This document shows, piece after piece, positions 42,926 to 51,889 of a DNA stretch of 64,000 bases. The notes under the pieces were generated by a model that saw nothing but the letters and a program-made list of their open reading frames with translations, was not told the origin of the DNA and ran no database searches. Position 1 is the first letter of the stretch, and each line of letters begins with the position of its first letter. Where the stretch lies: positions 1-64,000 of the forward strand of contig JBBATH010000009.1 of NCBI GenBank assembly GCA_040398845.1, given 5' to 3'. The DNA comes from WLND01 sp040398845 (GTDB lineage Bacteria > Actinomycetota > Actinomycetes > S36-B12). The position numbers and the translations under genes are program-made.

Positions 42926-44982
42926 GACCCCTGACCTTCCCTCATGCCCCGTAGTTCTCGCTTGAGGTCGCCCACCTCATCGCGTAGTCGGGCAGCAAGC
43001 TCGAACTGCAGTTCGCTGGCTGCATGATGCATCTGAGCGGTGAGGTCATCGATGAGTGTCACGAGTTCATCCTGTGCCTTTGGTCTGCGCCGATGAGAAC
43101 CGTCGGCCGCAGCCGTCTCCTGCATGAGCGCGGCGGTATCGGCATCCTCCCGCGCAAGGAGGTCGGTGATGTCGGCGATCTTCTTCCGAAGCGGTTGCGG
43201 GTCGACCCCGTGCGCAACGTTATAGGCAACCTGCTTGGCACGGCGCCTCGTTGTCTCGTCAATTGCCCGCTCCATCGAGGGAGTGATCTTGTCGGCGTAC
43301 ATGTGCACCTGGCCAGACACATTGCGCGCCGCGCGGCCAATTGTCTGGATAAGCGAGGTCTCCGAGCGAAGGAAGCCCTCTTTGTCGGCATCGAGGATCG
43401 CAACGAGCGACACCTCAGGGAGATCAAGGCCCTCCCTGAGCAGGTTGATGCCGACGAGGACGTCGAATACGCCCATACGGAGTTCTCGCAGCAGTTCAAC
43501 ACGCCGAAGGGTGTCGACCTCTGAATGGAGGTACTGCACCCGTATCCCATTCTCGAGGAGGTAGTCAGTGAGGTCCTCAGCCATTCGCTTCGTGAGCGTC
43601 GTGACGAGGACACGCTCGTTCCGTGCTGCCCTCTGCTTGATCTCGTCCATGAGATCGTCAATTTGCCCCTTGGAAGGCTTGACGATGATTTCAGGATCCA
43701 CGAGACCCGTTGGCCGAATCACCTGCTCGACGAACTCGCCCCCGACCCGGCCAAGCTCATATGGACCCGGCGTGGCCGACAGGTACATCGTCTGGCCCAC
43801 CCGCTCCACGAACTCGTCCCAGCGCAGTGGCCGGTTATCCATCGCACTTGGAAGCCGAAATCCGTGATCGACAAGCGTGCGCTTGCGACTCATGTCGCCC
43901 TCGTACATTGCGCCGATCTGTGGCACCGTTACATGAGACTCGTCGATCACGAGGAGGAAGTCCTCTGGGAAGTAGTCGATGAGGCAGTTTGGGGCGCTCC
44001 CCTGCTCACGGCCGTCGATATGCCGTGAGTAGTTCTCAATACCTGCGCAGGATCCCACCTGTCTCATCATCTCGATGTCGTACGTGGTCCGCATCCGCAA
44101 CCGTTGCGCCTCGAGCAACTTGCCTTGGGTCTCAAACTCGGCAAGCCGCTGCTCAAGTTCGGCCTCGATGCCTGCAACCGCCCGATCCATCCGCTCCGGA
44201 CCAGCCACATAGTGCGTCGCCGGAAAGATGTATATCTCCTTGTCTTCGGTGAGGATCTCCCCGGTTACCGGGTGCAGCGACATGAGTCGCTCGATCTCGT
44301 CTCCGAACATCTCGATCCGGATGGGGTGCTCCTCGTACACCGGGAACACCTCCACGGTGTCGCCGCGCACCCGGAAGGTCCCGCGCTGAAAGCTGATGTC
44401 GTTCCGGGTGTACTGAATATCGACGAACCTTCGAAGGAGCACATCACGCTCGATCGACTCTCCGATTCTGAGCCGGACCATCCGATCGACATACTCCTGG
44501 GGCGTGCCGAGGCCATAGATCGCCGACACGCTCGCCACGACGATGACGTCGCGCCTCGTCAGCAGGCTGTTCGTCGCAGAGTGACGCAGTCGCTCAACCT
44601 CCTCGTTGATCGACGAGTCCTTCTCGATGAAGGTGTCGCTCTGCGGGATGTAGGCCTCGGGCTGGTAGTAGTCGTAATACGAGACGAAATACTCGACTGC
44701 ATTGTTGGGGAGAAGTTCCTTGAACTCCGAGGTCAACTGTGCGGCAAGGGTCTTGTTCGGTGCCATGACAAGGGTCGGCCGCTGCAGTTCCTCGACAAGC
44801 CACGCCGTTGTAGCGCTCTTGCCGGTGCCGGTCGCGCCAAGTAGGACGGTGTCTTGTTCGCCGGCCCGGATGCGCTTGGCGAGGGCAGCGATAGCCGCCG
44901 GTTGGTCACCGGACGGCTCGAAGGGAGCTTTGACCTCGAAGGGGGCGACCCGTCGTTGAAGGTCGGTCACCGGCCTCGTCAT
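42922..44982 (-). CDS. uvrB: UvrB, excinuclease ABC subunit B
   Basis: A 686-residue helicase-like repair protein. Walker A is LLGATGTGKSATTAWLVEEL, the DNA-clamping beta-hairpin is in YYDYYQPEAYIPQSDTFIEK, DEAD-like DESHVTVPQ follows, helicase motif VI is QTIGRAARN, and the C-terminal UVR motif is MHHAASELQFELAARLRDE. The start at ATG 44982 follows a TAGTGT box by six bases. Downstream terC genes are coupled to it by overlap. Confidence 0.97.
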   Translation of the reverse strand: MTRPVTDLQRRVAPFEVKAPFEPSGDQPAAIAALAKRIRAGEQDTVLLGATGTGKSATTAWLVEELQRPTLVMAPNKTLAAQLTSEFKELLPNNAVEYFVSYYDYYQPEAYIPQSDTFIEKDSSINEEVERLRHSATNSLLTRRDVIVVASVSAIYGLGTPQEYVDRMVRLRIGESIERDVLLRRFVDIQYTRNDISFQRGTFRVRGDTVEVFPVYEEHPIRIEMFGDEIERLMSLHPVTGEILTEDKEIYIFPATHYVAGPERMDRAVAGIEAELEQRLAEFETQGKLLEAQRLRMRTTYDIEMMRQVGSCAGIENYSRHIDGREQGSAPNCLIDYFPEDFLLVIDESHVTVPQIGAMYEGDMSRKRTLVDHGFRLPSAMDNRPLRWDEFVERVGQTMYLSATPGPYELGRVGGEFVEQVIRPTGLVDPEIIVKPSKGQIDDLMDEIKQRAARNERVLVTTLTKRMAEDLTDYLLENGIRVQYLHSEVDTLRRVELLRELRMGVFDVLVGINLLREGLDLPEVSLVAILDADKEGFLRSETSLIQTIGRAARNVSGQVHMYADKITPSMERAIDETTRRRAKQVAYNVAHGVDPQPLRKKIADITDLLAREDADTAALMQETAAADGSHRRRPKAQDELVTLIDDLTAQMHHAASELQFELAARLRDEVGDLKRELRGMREGQGS

Positions 44983-44986
44983 GTCA

Positions 44987-45577
44987 TCACACTACGGCCT
45001 GAAGCTCATCCCAGATTCCACGCACCTGTCGCTCCGTGGCACGCAAGGAGCCCGAGTTGTCGATGACGAAGTCCGCCTCGGTCACCCGTAGCGAACGGGA
45101 CACCTGCACCCCCATGCGCCGCCGCACATCCTCCTCGTCCAAGCCGCGTCCGACAGCACGCTTGACCTGTAGCGCCTCGGGAACGTCAACGACAACAACC
45201 ACATCGACCAATTGCGCCTGATCAGTCTCCAAGAGCAATGGCATGTCGTAGAGCACGACACCCGATGAAGCAGCAGCCGCCAGCCTGCGCTCGCTCTCGA
45301 CCCTGATAAGGGGGTGCATGATCGCGTTGAGCCGCTCCGTCGCGGTCCGATCCTGAAAGGCAATGTTCGCGAGTTCACTGCGTCGAAGTGAGCCGTCAGG
45401 GGCGATGATCCCCTCTCCGAACTCGTCGACGAGTGCGTGCAGCGCGGGCTGGCCCGGTTCGACGAGTTCACGCGAGATCGCATCGGCGTCGATCACGACA
45501 GCTCCGAGTGTGGCGAACATTTCGGCGACCGTCGACTTGCCGGAGCCGATACCGCCGGTGAGACCGATTTTCATCAC
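44987..45577 (-). CDS. coaE: dephospho-CoA kinase
   Basis: A 196-residue kinase that makes CoA from dephospho-CoA. P-loop: KIGLTGGIGSGKSTVAEMF; further blocks are DADAISRELVEPG and VLYDMPLLLETD. A GTG at 45577 precedes ATG 45574. I prefer the GTG because TAGGGT lies exactly six bases before it. It lies between rpsA's terminator and uvrB. Confidence 0.95.
   Translation of the reverse strand: MMKIGLTGGIGSGKSTVAEMFATLGAVVIDADAISRELVEPGQPALHALVDEFGEGIIAPDGSLRRSELANIAFQDRTATERLNAIMHPLIRVESERRLAAAASSGVVLYDMPLLLETDQAQLVDVVVVVDVPEALQVKRAVGRGLDEEDVRRRMGVQVSRSLRVTEADFVIDNSGSLRATERQVRGIWDELQAVV
44989..44994 (-). promoter_or_regulatory. -10 box of the leaderless uvrB promoter
   Basis: On the minus strand TAGTGT, GATGAC, then ATG (44982). 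The box overlaps the end of coaE. Confidence 0.65.
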
Positions 45578-45583
45578 CGCCTC

Positions 45584-45589
45584 ACCCTA
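45584..45589 (-). promoter_or_regulatory. -10 box of the leaderless coaE promoter
   Basis: On the minus strand TAGGGT, GAGGCG, then GTG-ATG. It sits downstream of the rpsA terminator hairpin. Confidence 0.65.
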
Positions 45590-45603
45590 CCGACCCCGTA
45601 AAC

Positions 45604-45648
45604 GCACGCAGGCGGCCACCGACCCAAAGTCGGCGCCCGCCTGCGTGC
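45604..45648 (-). terminator. terminator hairpin after rpsA
   Basis: A 12-base perfect outer stem (GCACGCAGGCGG / CCGCCTGCGTGC) with an inner CCGAC/GTCGG stem, 16 bases past the rpsA stop. There is no clear T-run. Confidence 0.7.
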
Positions 45649-45664
45649 TGCGACTCTTCGGGGA

Positions 45665-47122
45665 CTAGTCCCCGGCAAGCTTGTCGCGAAGTGCCTGAAG
45701 TGCTTCGTCCGAGGCCAAAGCTCCCTCGCCATCATTCGACTCACTCGAGTAAGACGACACGTTCTCGCCCGACTCCAGTGCGGCCGCCTGATCTGCGCTG
45801 CGCGCCTCGTCGATTTGCTTGCGATGGGCCTCCCAGCGCGAGTGAGCCTCGGAGTACTCCTTCTCCCACTGCGCACGCTGGTCCTCGAAATCGGCCTTCC
45901 ACTCGCCAGTCTCAGGGTCGAAGCCCTCCGGACCGACGTAGCCGCCAGCCTCATCGAATGCTGGCGCCATGCCGTAGAGGTACGGATCGAACTCCTCGAC
46001 CGCCTGTGCATCGGAGGAGTCGTTTGCCTGCTTGAGCGAAAGCGAGATGCGCCGGCGCTCGAGGTCAATATCGATCACCTTGACGAAGATGTCGTCATTG
46101 ACCTGAACGATCTGCTCCGGAAGCTCAATGTGACGCTCGGCCAACTCCGAGATGTGGACGAGGCCTTCGATGCCCTCGTCGACGCGCACGAAGGCGCCAA
46201 ACGGCACGAGCTTGGTGACCTTGCCGGGAACGACCTGACTGATCGCGTGCGTCCGAGCGAAGTGCTGCCACGGATCCTCCTGCGTCGCCTTGAGCGACAA
46301 TGACACTCGCTCGCGGTCCATGTCGACGTCGAGCACCTCGACGGTGACCTCCTGGCCCACCTCGACCACCTCGGACGGGTGATCGATGTGCTTCCACGAG
46401 AGCTCAGAAACGTGGACGAGGCCGTCGACGCCACCGAGGTCGACGAAGGCCCCGAAGTTAACGATGGACGAGACGACGCCGGTGCGGATCTGCCCCTTCT
46501 GAAGCTGCTTGAGGAAGGTGTTGCGCACCTCGCTCTGGGTCTGCTCGAGCCAAGCGCGACGCGAGAGCACGACGTTGTTCCGGTTCTTGTCGAGCTCAAT
46601 GATCTTCGCCTCGAGCACCTTGCCGACATACGGCTGCAGGTCGCGGACCCGGCGCATCTCGACAAGGGATGCCGGGAGGAAGCCGCGCAGACCGATGTCG
46701 ATGATGAGACCACCCTTCACGACCTCAATGACCATGCCTTCGACGACGCCGTCCTCGTCCTTGACCTTCTCGATCGTGCCCCACGCACGCTCGTACTGGG
46801 CGCGCTTTTTAGACAGGATCAGCCGGCCTTCCTTGTCCTCCTTCTGAAGGACGAGGGCCTCAACGTGGTCACCCACGGAGACAACCTGGCTGGGATCGAC
46901 ATCATGCTTGATCGACAGTTCGCGAGAGGGGATGACACCCTCGGTCTTGTAACCGATGTCGAGGAGGACCTCGTCGCGGTCAACCTTGACGATGATGCCT
47001 TCGACGATGTCGCCGTCATTGAAGAACTTGATGGTCGCATCGATTGCGGCGAGGAAGTCTTCCTCTGAGCCGATGTCGTTGATGGCGACCTGAGCGGGGA
47101 TTGCGCGAGTGATTACGGTCAT
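45665..47122 (-). CDS. rpsA: 30S ribosomal protein S1
   Basis: A 485-residue S1 protein with four S1 RNA-binding domains (each with GxIVKV-like strand and a VHVSELSW or VHISELAE turn) at roughly residues 35-110, 120-190, 205-275 and 290-365. After them comes an acidic, Ser/Glu-rich C-terminal tail typical of actinobacteria. It binds mRNA at the ribosome. The start is the ATG at 47122. A TAGTCT box lies on the minus strand at 47177-47182, giving a leader of about 50 bases, so rpsA is not leaderless. The 143 bases between polA and rpsA hold only this promoter. Confidence 0.96.
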   Translation of the reverse strand: MTVITRAIPAQVAINDIGSEEDFLAAIDATIKFFNDGDIVEGIIVKVDRDEVLLDIGYKTEGVIPSRELSIKHDVDPSQVVSVGDHVEALVLQKEDKEGRLILSKKRAQYERAWGTIEKVKDEDGVVEGMVIEVVKGGLIIDIGLRGFLPASLVEMRRVRDLQPYVGKVLEAKIIELDKNRNNVVLSRRAWLEQTQSEVRNTFLKQLQKGQIRTGVVSSIVNFGAFVDLGGVDGLVHVSELSWKHIDHPSEVVEVGQEVTVEVLDVDMDRERVSLSLKATQEDPWQHFARTHAISQVVPGKVTKLVPFGAFVRVDEGIEGLVHISELAERHIELPEQIVQVNDDIFVKVIDIDLERRRISLSLKQANDSSDAQAVEEFDPYLYGMAPAFDEAGGYVGPEGFDPETGEWKADFEDQRAQWEKEYSEAHSRWEAHRKQIDEARSADQAAALESGENVSSYSSESNDGEGALASDEALQALRDKLAGD

Positions 47123-47265
47123 TGAGTAGGGAATCCGATGGATAGAAGGAGTGCTCCGCGGGCGCGCAGCCTCCCAAGACTACGCCCATGCCCCACGCCC
47201 GGTCATCTCGGGTGAGCCGGGTCCCACGCCGCCTCCGACTTCGACCCGTCATTGCTTGTCGCCTT

Positions 47266-49911
47266 CTAGTGAGCGGCCTCATGCCACGACGATCCGAGAC
47301 CCACCGATACATCAAGGGGGACCGTGAGGTCGCCTGCACTCGCCATCGCTGATCGCACGAGCGTCTCGACCCGATCCGCCTCGCCTGTAGCCACCTCGAG
47401 CACGAGCTCATCATGAACCTGCAGGAGAATCCGGCTGCGAAGGCCGGCCGCCCGGATACCCTCCTCGACACCGAGCATGGCGATCTTCATGATGTCCGCT
47501 GCCGTGCCTTGGATCGGCGCATTGAGTGCCATGCGCTCGGCCATTTCGCGACGCTGGCGGTTATCACTGTTGAGGTCGGGTAGGTACCTGCGACGTCCGA
47601 ACATGGTCTGCGTGTAGCCGGTGCCTCGTGCCTCCACCACGACCTTGGCCAAGTAGTCGCGGACCCCGCCGAATCGTGTGAAGTACTCCTCCATGAGGAG
47701 CCTCGCCTCCTCCGGCGAGATACCGAGTTGCTGCGACAGGCCATACGCAGACAGGCCATAGGCAAGGCCGTATGACATCGCCTTAATCCGGCGGCGCATC
47801 TCGGCATCGACAGCAGCGGCCGGCACACCAAAGACTTGGCTCGCGACGGTCGTGTGGAGGTCCTCGCCGCTCTGGAATGCGGCGATGAGCCCAGCATCTG
47901 CTGAAGCATGCGCCATGATCCGCATTTCGATCTGACTGTAATCGGCCGTCATGAGCGACTCGAATCCCTCGCCCACGATGAAGCAGGCTCTAATGCGCCG
48001 ACCCTCGTCGGTGCGCACCGGAATGTTCTGCAGGTTCGGGTCGGCGCTCGAGAGTCGTCCGGTTGCAGCGACGGTCTGATTGAACGTCGTGTGGATTCGA
48101 TGGGTAACGTCCGCGAGCGGCACGAGACCTTCAACCGTCTGTCGCAGCTTTGATCTGTCGCGCCACAGGAGAAGCTGTTCGAGCAACGGATCCCTGGTCT
48201 GGGCGAAGAGCGACTGGAGCGCATCGGCATCGGTCGTGTATCCGGTCTTGATCTTTTTCGTCTTCGGCAGTCCGCGCTCATTGAAGAGGATCTCCTGGAG
48301 CTGCTTCGGCGAACCGAGGTTGAACGGGCGGCCCACGAGCTCGTGGGCCATCTCCTCCGCCTGCCGCATCGACTCACCGAACTCCGCTGATAGGCCGCGG
48401 AGGCCCGCCATATCCACGGCGATCCCATCGTGCTCCATCTGGGCGAGGAGTCCAGTGAGGGGAATCTCCATGTCGACGAGCAGGGACCCGACGCCCTCCG
48501 CATCGATGACCGCGCCAAGGGCACCGACGAGCTCGCTGATCGCCAGCGCCTGCTGGGCCAGATCCTGGTGGGCGACCTCCGACCCCTCGTCGAAGGTCAG
48601 CTGATCCGCCACGGACTCGACTGTGAGGGAGCGGTGGAGTACCCGGTGCACGACATCGGGGAGCGCATATGAGCGCTGCTCTGGCGCCGCGAGATAGGCC
48701 GCAAGCGCGGTGTCCATGACGAGTCCCTCGATGGTCCCACCAGCCGCAATCACCGCGAGGGCGGGGCCCTTGACGTCGTGCCCCTGCTTGGGAATGTCAG
48801 GGTTCGCTAGCCACCCAAGGAGGGCTGCGGCGGACAGCGGCTCGTCGCACTCGATGACGCCCGCCACGCCGAGGCCATCGATGATGCAGGCGGCATCTAG
48901 CTCCCCAGTCCCCCGGCCCCATCTACCAGCGAAGGCGATTGAGCAGGGATTATTCAGTGAGTCCAACCACCCGGCCACTTTGGCGGGCTCGATCACCGGC
49001 GCCTCGAGTCGTGGGGTCTCGACAATGGGCGGAGCACCACCAAGGTCCTGAGCCAGCAGTCGCTCCCGCAGGGCGCGGAACTGCAGGGTGTCGAAGAGCT
49101 GGTCGACCGCGGGGATATCCCAGGGACCTCGGACGCATTCACGCAGGTCAACTTCGATGGGCACATCGGCCCTCAGCTGGGTCAGGCGCCGGTTCGTCAT
49201 CACCTGATCAAGGCAGGCGCGCAGGGCTTCACCGGCCTTGCCCTTCACCTCACCGACGCGATCGATAAGTCCGTCGAGGGATCCATATTCCTGAATCCAC
49301 TTCGCGGCAGTCTTCTCCCCAACTCCAGGGATACCAGGCAGGTTGTCGCTGGGATCGCCGCGGAGTGCTGCGTAGTCCGGGTACTGCGTCGGGGTTAACC
49401 CGTAGCGTTCCTCGACTGATTCTGGTGTCATGCGCGCGAGATCGGACACGCCCTTTTTCGGGTATAGGACGGTCACGTTCCCAGTCACGAGCTGGAATGC
49501 GTCGCGATCACCGGTGACGATGAGGACGTCGGTGCCGGCCTCGGTCGCCTGTCGGGTGAGCGTCGCGATGATGTCGTCCGCCTCAAATCCGTCGAACGAG
49601 ACCGACCTGATGCCCAGGGCCTTGAGGACTTCCTCGATGAGCGCCACCTGCCCCTTGAATTCATCGGGCGATGATGACCTGTTGGCCTTGTACTCCGGGA
49701 ACTCTTGGCTGCGGAACGTCTTTCGGGACACGTCGAAGGCGACCACGATCTGGTCGGGTTGCTCGTCACGGAGCACGTTGATGAGCATCGACGTGAAGCC
49801 GTACACAGCATTTGTGGGCTGACCCGTGGTGGTGGAAAAATTCGCGACCGGCAGGGCAAAGAAGGCCCGGTATGCGAGGGAATGTCCATCGAGGAGCAGT
49901 ACACGGGTCAC
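47266..49911 (-). CDS. polA: DNA polymerase I
   Basis: An 881-residue polymerase with a 5' nuclease domain (residues about 1-290; GDRDAFQLV, GEKTAAKWI), a degenerate 3'-5' exonuclease domain (the DxE motif is missing: PCSIAFAGRWG stands there), and an intact polymerase domain (TADYSQIEMRIMAHASADA, KAMSYGLAYGLSAYG, QVHDELVLEVATG). Loss of proofreading residues is common in actinobacterial PolA. A TAGGAT box six bases before GTG 49911 indicates a leaderless transcript. It is divergent from the thioesterase, and rpsA follows. Confidence 0.96.
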   Translation of the reverse strand: MTRVLLLDGHSLAYRAFFALPVANFSTTTGQPTNAVYGFTSMLINVLRDEQPDQIVVAFDVSRKTFRSQEFPEYKANRSSSPDEFKGQVALIEEVLKALGIRSVSFDGFEADDIIATLTRQATEAGTDVLIVTGDRDAFQLVTGNVTVLYPKKGVSDLARMTPESVEERYGLTPTQYPDYAALRGDPSDNLPGIPGVGEKTAAKWIQEYGSLDGLIDRVGEVKGKAGEALRACLDQVMTNRRLTQLRADVPIEVDLRECVRGPWDIPAVDQLFDTLQFRALRERLLAQDLGGAPPIVETPRLEAPVIEPAKVAGWLDSLNNPCSIAFAGRWGRGTGELDAACIIDGLGVAGVIECDEPLSAAALLGWLANPDIPKQGHDVKGPALAVIAAGGTIEGLVMDTALAAYLAAPEQRSYALPDVVHRVLHRSLTVESVADQLTFDEGSEVAHQDLAQQALAISELVGALGAVIDAEGVGSLLVDMEIPLTGLLAQMEHDGIAVDMAGLRGLSAEFGESMRQAEEMAHELVGRPFNLGSPKQLQEILFNERGLPKTKKIKTGYTTDADALQSLFAQTRDPLLEQLLLWRDRSKLRQTVEGLVPLADVTHRIHTTFNQTVAATGRLSSADPNLQNIPVRTDEGRRIRACFIVGEGFESLMTADYSQIEMRIMAHASADAGLIAAFQSGEDLHTTVASQVFGVPAAAVDAEMRRRIKAMSYGLAYGLSAYGLSQQLGISPEEARLLMEEYFTRFGGVRDYLAKVVVEARGTGYTQTMFGRRRYLPDLNSDNRQRREMAERMALNAPIQGTAADIMKIAMLGVEEGIRAAGLRSRILLQVHDELVLEVATGEADRVETLVRSAMASAGDLTVPLDVSVGLGSSWHEAAH

Positions 49912-49917
49912 TCCGCG

Positions 49918-49923
49918 ATCCTA
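49918..49923 (-). promoter_or_regulatory. -10 box of the leaderless polA promoter
   Basis: On the minus strand TAGGAT, CGCGGA, then the polA GTG (49911). Confidence 0.65.
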
Positions 49924-49967
49924 GGGCGCGCCCCGCAGCGGCATTCGAACCGCGCTCTCACCTCGCC

Positions 49968-49973
49968 TAGAGT
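49968..49973 (+). promoter_or_regulatory. -10 box of the leaderless thioesterase promoter
   Basis: TAGAGT, GGGCCG, then ATG (49980). It faces away from the polA box across 44 bases. Confidence 0.65.
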
Positions 49974-49979
49974 GGGCCG

Positions 49980-50405
49980 ATGGCCAACGACACGGTGGAA
50001 CAGTTCAATGCTGCAAGTGCCGGAGGCCTCGCACAGCGCATGGGGATCGTCGTCACCGCCGCCGAGCAAGGTCGGGTGGAGGCGACCATGCCTGTCGAGG
50101 GGAATACGCAGCCCTACGGCCTGCTGCACGGCGGTGCGAGCGCCGCACTGGCCGAGACCATCGGATCGATTGCGGGCGCAATCCACGCGGGCCCTAGCCG
50201 AATGATCGTCGGCGTTGACCTCTCATGCACCCATCACCGGGCGGTTCGGAGCGGAATGGTGACCGGCATCGCCACCGCACTGCATGAGGGAGGGACCGTG
50301 GCGACCTACGCAATCCGTATTGCTGACGAGGACGATCGACTCGTGTGCACGGCGCGCCTGACCTGCCTCGTACGCCCCCTTCCGGCCAAAAAAACTGGCC
50401 AGTAA
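49980..50405 (+). CDS. PaaI-type hotdog-fold thioesterase
   Basis: A 141-residue single hotdog-domain protein. The catalytic-helix motif GLLHGGASAALAETIGS and MIVGVDLSCTHHRAV are characteristic of PaaI/YdiI-type acyl-CoA or aromatic-CoA thioesterases. The likely substrate, such as phenylacetyl-CoA or 1,4-dihydroxy-2-naphthoyl-CoA, cannot be told apart here. It is divergent from polA, and the liv operon follows. Confidence 0.85.
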   Translation: MANDTVEQFNAASAGGLAQRMGIVVTAAEQGRVEATMPVEGNTQPYGLLHGGASAALAETIGSIAGAIHAGPSRMIVGVDLSCTHHRAVRSGMVTGIATALHEGGTVATYAIRIADEDDRLVCTARLTCLVRPLPAKKTGQ

Positions 50406-50438
50406 CATCGTTGCCGCACCTCCATCGTCGATTCTGGT

Positions 50439-50444
50439 TATGCT
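50439..50444 (+). promoter_or_regulatory. candidate -10 box for the livHMGF operon
   Basis: TATGCT; transcription would start near 50451, giving a leader of about 60 bases with AGGAGG (50501-50506) before the GTG at 50512. Confidence 0.45.
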
Positions 50445-50511
50445 GCCGAAATCTTCGAATGAACGCGCGATGAACGATGTCCATGAGCACGAATGCTGTG
50501 AGGAGGGGTCT

Positions 50512-51879
50512 GTGCCAGGAGGCTTCCAGTTGATGACTGGATCCAAGAGCGAGGGCGGCGGGATGAGGAGTCCGATGGCGACCGGCAAGGTTGCTCGCCG
50601 GCCGGGCTATCGCCGCGTCGTAGCCTTCGCCCTCGCGCTCTTCGCCGGGTTGCTCATGGCGATCGCCCCCGCGATCGCCGCCGACACCGGGCTCAAGGGC
50701 ACGGTTAAGGATCCCACGAGTGGTGCCGGCATCGCCGGGGTCGTCATCACCTCCGAGGGCGATGGCTTCACCGAATCGGCAACGACCGGTGCCGACGGCA
50801 AGTGGGCGATCGCGCTGCCTGGCGAGGGCACCTACACGGTGACACTGGACACGACAAGCCTTCCCTCTGGTCTGGGCCTCGCAAACCCAGAGCGCGGGAC
50901 TACATCGATCGATGCCTACTCGGGACAGGTCAAGACAATCCTTTTCCCGCTCGGCGACGGCTCAGCCCCCGCCCCGGGGTCCGAGGCCGCGTCCAAGTGG
51001 AGTCAGATCCCGCAACTCACCGTTGACGGGATCATCTTCGGCATCGTGATCGCCCTCGCCGCAGTCGGGCTCAGCCTGGTCTTCGGAACCACCAAGCTCA
51101 CGAACTTCGCCCATGGCGAGCTCATCGCACTCGGCGCACTCCTCACGTTCTTCTTCAGTTCGATCGTGGGTCTCCCCCTAGTGATCGCGATCGTCGTTGC
51201 CGTTCTAGCTTCGGCGTTCATCGGTGGGTGGGTGCAGAACCGGGTACTGTGGAAGCAGTTGAGGATGCGAGGAACCGGCCTTATCGCAGCGCTCGTGGTC
51301 TCGATCGGCCTCGGGTTCTTCATTCGCTACTTCTTCCTGTTCGTGTTCGGCGGTCAAACACGGCAGTTCGACGAGTTCGCCGGCCAGGCCGGCATCGAAA
51401 TAGGCCCGGTCCTCATCACTCCGAAGGACCTCATCGCCAGCTTCGTCGGCGTCATCCTCATCGGTCTCACCACCTACTGGCTGCTGCGCACGAAAGCAGG
51501 CAAGGCCACGCGTGCCGTCGCGGACAATCCCGCGCTCGCGTCGGCTTCCGGGATCGAGGTTGAGAAGGTGATCTCAACTGTGTGGATCCTCGGCGCGGGG
51601 CTGGCCGCCTTCTCCGGTGTCATGATCGGACTTCAGTCCGGCGTGAGCTGGTACATGGGGTTCCAAGTGCTCCTCCTCGTCTTCGCCGGGACAGTTCTCG
51701 GCGGACTCGGCACCGCATTTGGTGCCATCATCGGGTCCCTGATTGTCGGCGTGCTCATTCAACTGTCGACCCTCGTCATCCCGACCGAGCTCAAATATGT
51801 CGGCGCGCTCGTCGTGCTGATTCTCATCCTCCTCATCCGACCAGAGGGCATCCTCGGTCGGCGTGAGCGGATCGGCTAA
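50512..51879 (+). CDS. livH: LivH-type permease with an added secreted N-terminal domain
   Basis: A 455-residue permease of a branched-chain amino-acid ABC importer, carrying an unusual front end. Residues 1-57 form a long signal sequence (RRVVAFALALFAGLLMAIAP, then AIAA). Residues 58-150 form a Gly-rich beta domain (GLKGTVKDPTSGAGIAGVVI, TTGADGKWAIALPGEG) of the carboxypeptidase-regulatory type. After a Ser/Pro linker comes the usual LivH (TVDGIIFGIVIALAAVGLSL, NFAHGELIALGA, RAVADNPALASASGIEV). GTG 50512 has AGGAGG five bases upstream; ATG 50575 with GAGGAG is an alternative that keeps the signal core. LivM, LivG and LivF follow; LivK is convergent at 54766-56070. Confidence 0.9.
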   Translation: MPGGFQLMTGSKSEGGGMRSPMATGKVARRPGYRRVVAFALALFAGLLMAIAPAIAADTGLKGTVKDPTSGAGIAGVVITSEGDGFTESATTGADGKWAIALPGEGTYTVTLDTTSLPSGLGLANPERGTTSIDAYSGQVKTILFPLGDGSAPAPGSEAASKWSQIPQLTVDGIIFGIVIALAAVGLSLVFGTTKLTNFAHGELIALGALLTFFFSSIVGLPLVIAIVVAVLASAFIGGWVQNRVLWKQLRMRGTGLIAALVVSIGLGFFIRYFFLFVFGGQTRQFDEFAGQAGIEIGPVLITPKDLIASFVGVILIGLTTYWLLRTKAGKATRAVADNPALASASGIEVEKVISTVWILGAGLAAFSGVMIGLQSGVSWYMGFQVLLLVFAGTVLGGLGTAFGAIIGSLIVGVLIQLSTLVIPTELKYVGALVVLILILLIRPEGILGRRERIG

Positions 51880-51889
51880 GGGGCGAGAC

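Noticed and set aside
47487..47909. Long reading frames overlapping polA, uvrA, uvrC and uvrB in other frames
   Set aside because: They are GC-driven shadow frames with Arg/Ser/Pro-rich, unrecognisable proteins, and the true frames have full family motifs.
50383..50402. GGCC-A7-CTGGCC near the thioesterase end as a terminator
   Set aside because: The stem is only four to five bases and inside the coding end, so it is too weak to call.
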